Source: an uncultured Moraxella sp.
Lineage (GTDB): Bacteria; Pseudomonadota; Gammaproteobacteria; Pseudomonadales; Moraxellaceae
DNA: 5,238 nt
Direction: 5' to 3'
Assembly: GCA_937889485.1 (NCBI GenBank)
Contig: CALAPG010000128.1
Span: forward strand, 1 to 5,238
Numbering within the stretch: the stretch's first letter is position 1; each line of letters begins with the position of its first letter. Under the pieces are notes generated by a model. It made no database searches and was not told the DNA's origin. It worked only from the letters and a program-made list of their open reading frames with translations. This document shows positions 5,205-5,238 of this stretch, piece after piece. Made by a program: the position numbers and the translations under genes.

Positions 5205-5238
5205 AGATCGGAAGAGCGTCGTGTAGGGAAAGAGTGTC
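5205..5238. other. Illumina sequencing adapter left at the contig end (artefact)
   Basis: From 5205 the sequence begins AGATCGGAAGAGCGTCGTGT and continues AGGGAAAGAGTGT to 5237. All 33 bases equal the reverse complement of the end of the Illumina TruSeq universal adapter (the usual read-2 trimming sequence). The final C at 5238 departs from the adapter, where A is expected. The junction interrupts accC mid-gene. These bases are not part of the organism's genome. Confidence 0.96.

Overview
This is ordinary housekeeping DNA from a gammaproteobacterium. The family Moraxellaceae (Moraxella or Psychrobacter type) is the most likely source. That guess rests on moderate-to-low GC content, separately transcribed pgk and fba genes, and the style of the proteins; no single marker proves it. 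I see no mobile element, CRISPR array, phage gene, toxin-antitoxin pair or defence system, and no convincing undescribed multi-gene system.

Layout, left to right. Positions 1-102 hold the last 33 codons of a plus-strand gene, probably a D-alanyl-D-alanine peptidase of family S11. It converges on a minus-strand TraR/DksA-family regulator (201-527), and a bidirectional terminator (140-169) sits between them. A 391-base gap (528-918) with several small repeats separates the divergent dksA-like gene from pgk (phosphoglycerate kinase, 919-2115). After pgk comes a second long gap (2116-2444), with a structured terminator-like element and a good sigma70-type promoter. An alanine-rich outer-membrane lipoprotein gene (2445-2855) with its own terminator follows, then fba (class II fructose-bisphosphate aldolase, 3089-4126) with its terminator. 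Next is ruvA (Holliday-junction-binding subunit, 4282-4902) without ruvB beside it. A perfect 12-bp bidirectional terminator (4913-4942) separates ruvA from the convergent 3' end of accC (biotin carboxylase, 5034-5204, minus strand).

The last 34 bases (5205-5238) are not genomic. They match the Illumina TruSeq-type adapter over 33 bases, so the accC fragment is cut by a library artefact at the contig end.

How the genes relate: pgk and fba are both glycolytic/gluconeogenic enzymes, but each appears to be its own transcription unit, with the lipoprotein gene as a third unit between them. The most unusual points are the adapter junction, the 11-residue-periodic lipoprotein between two glycolytic genes, the half-degenerate zinc site of the DksA-like protein, and several hairpins and palindromes in the intergenic gaps.
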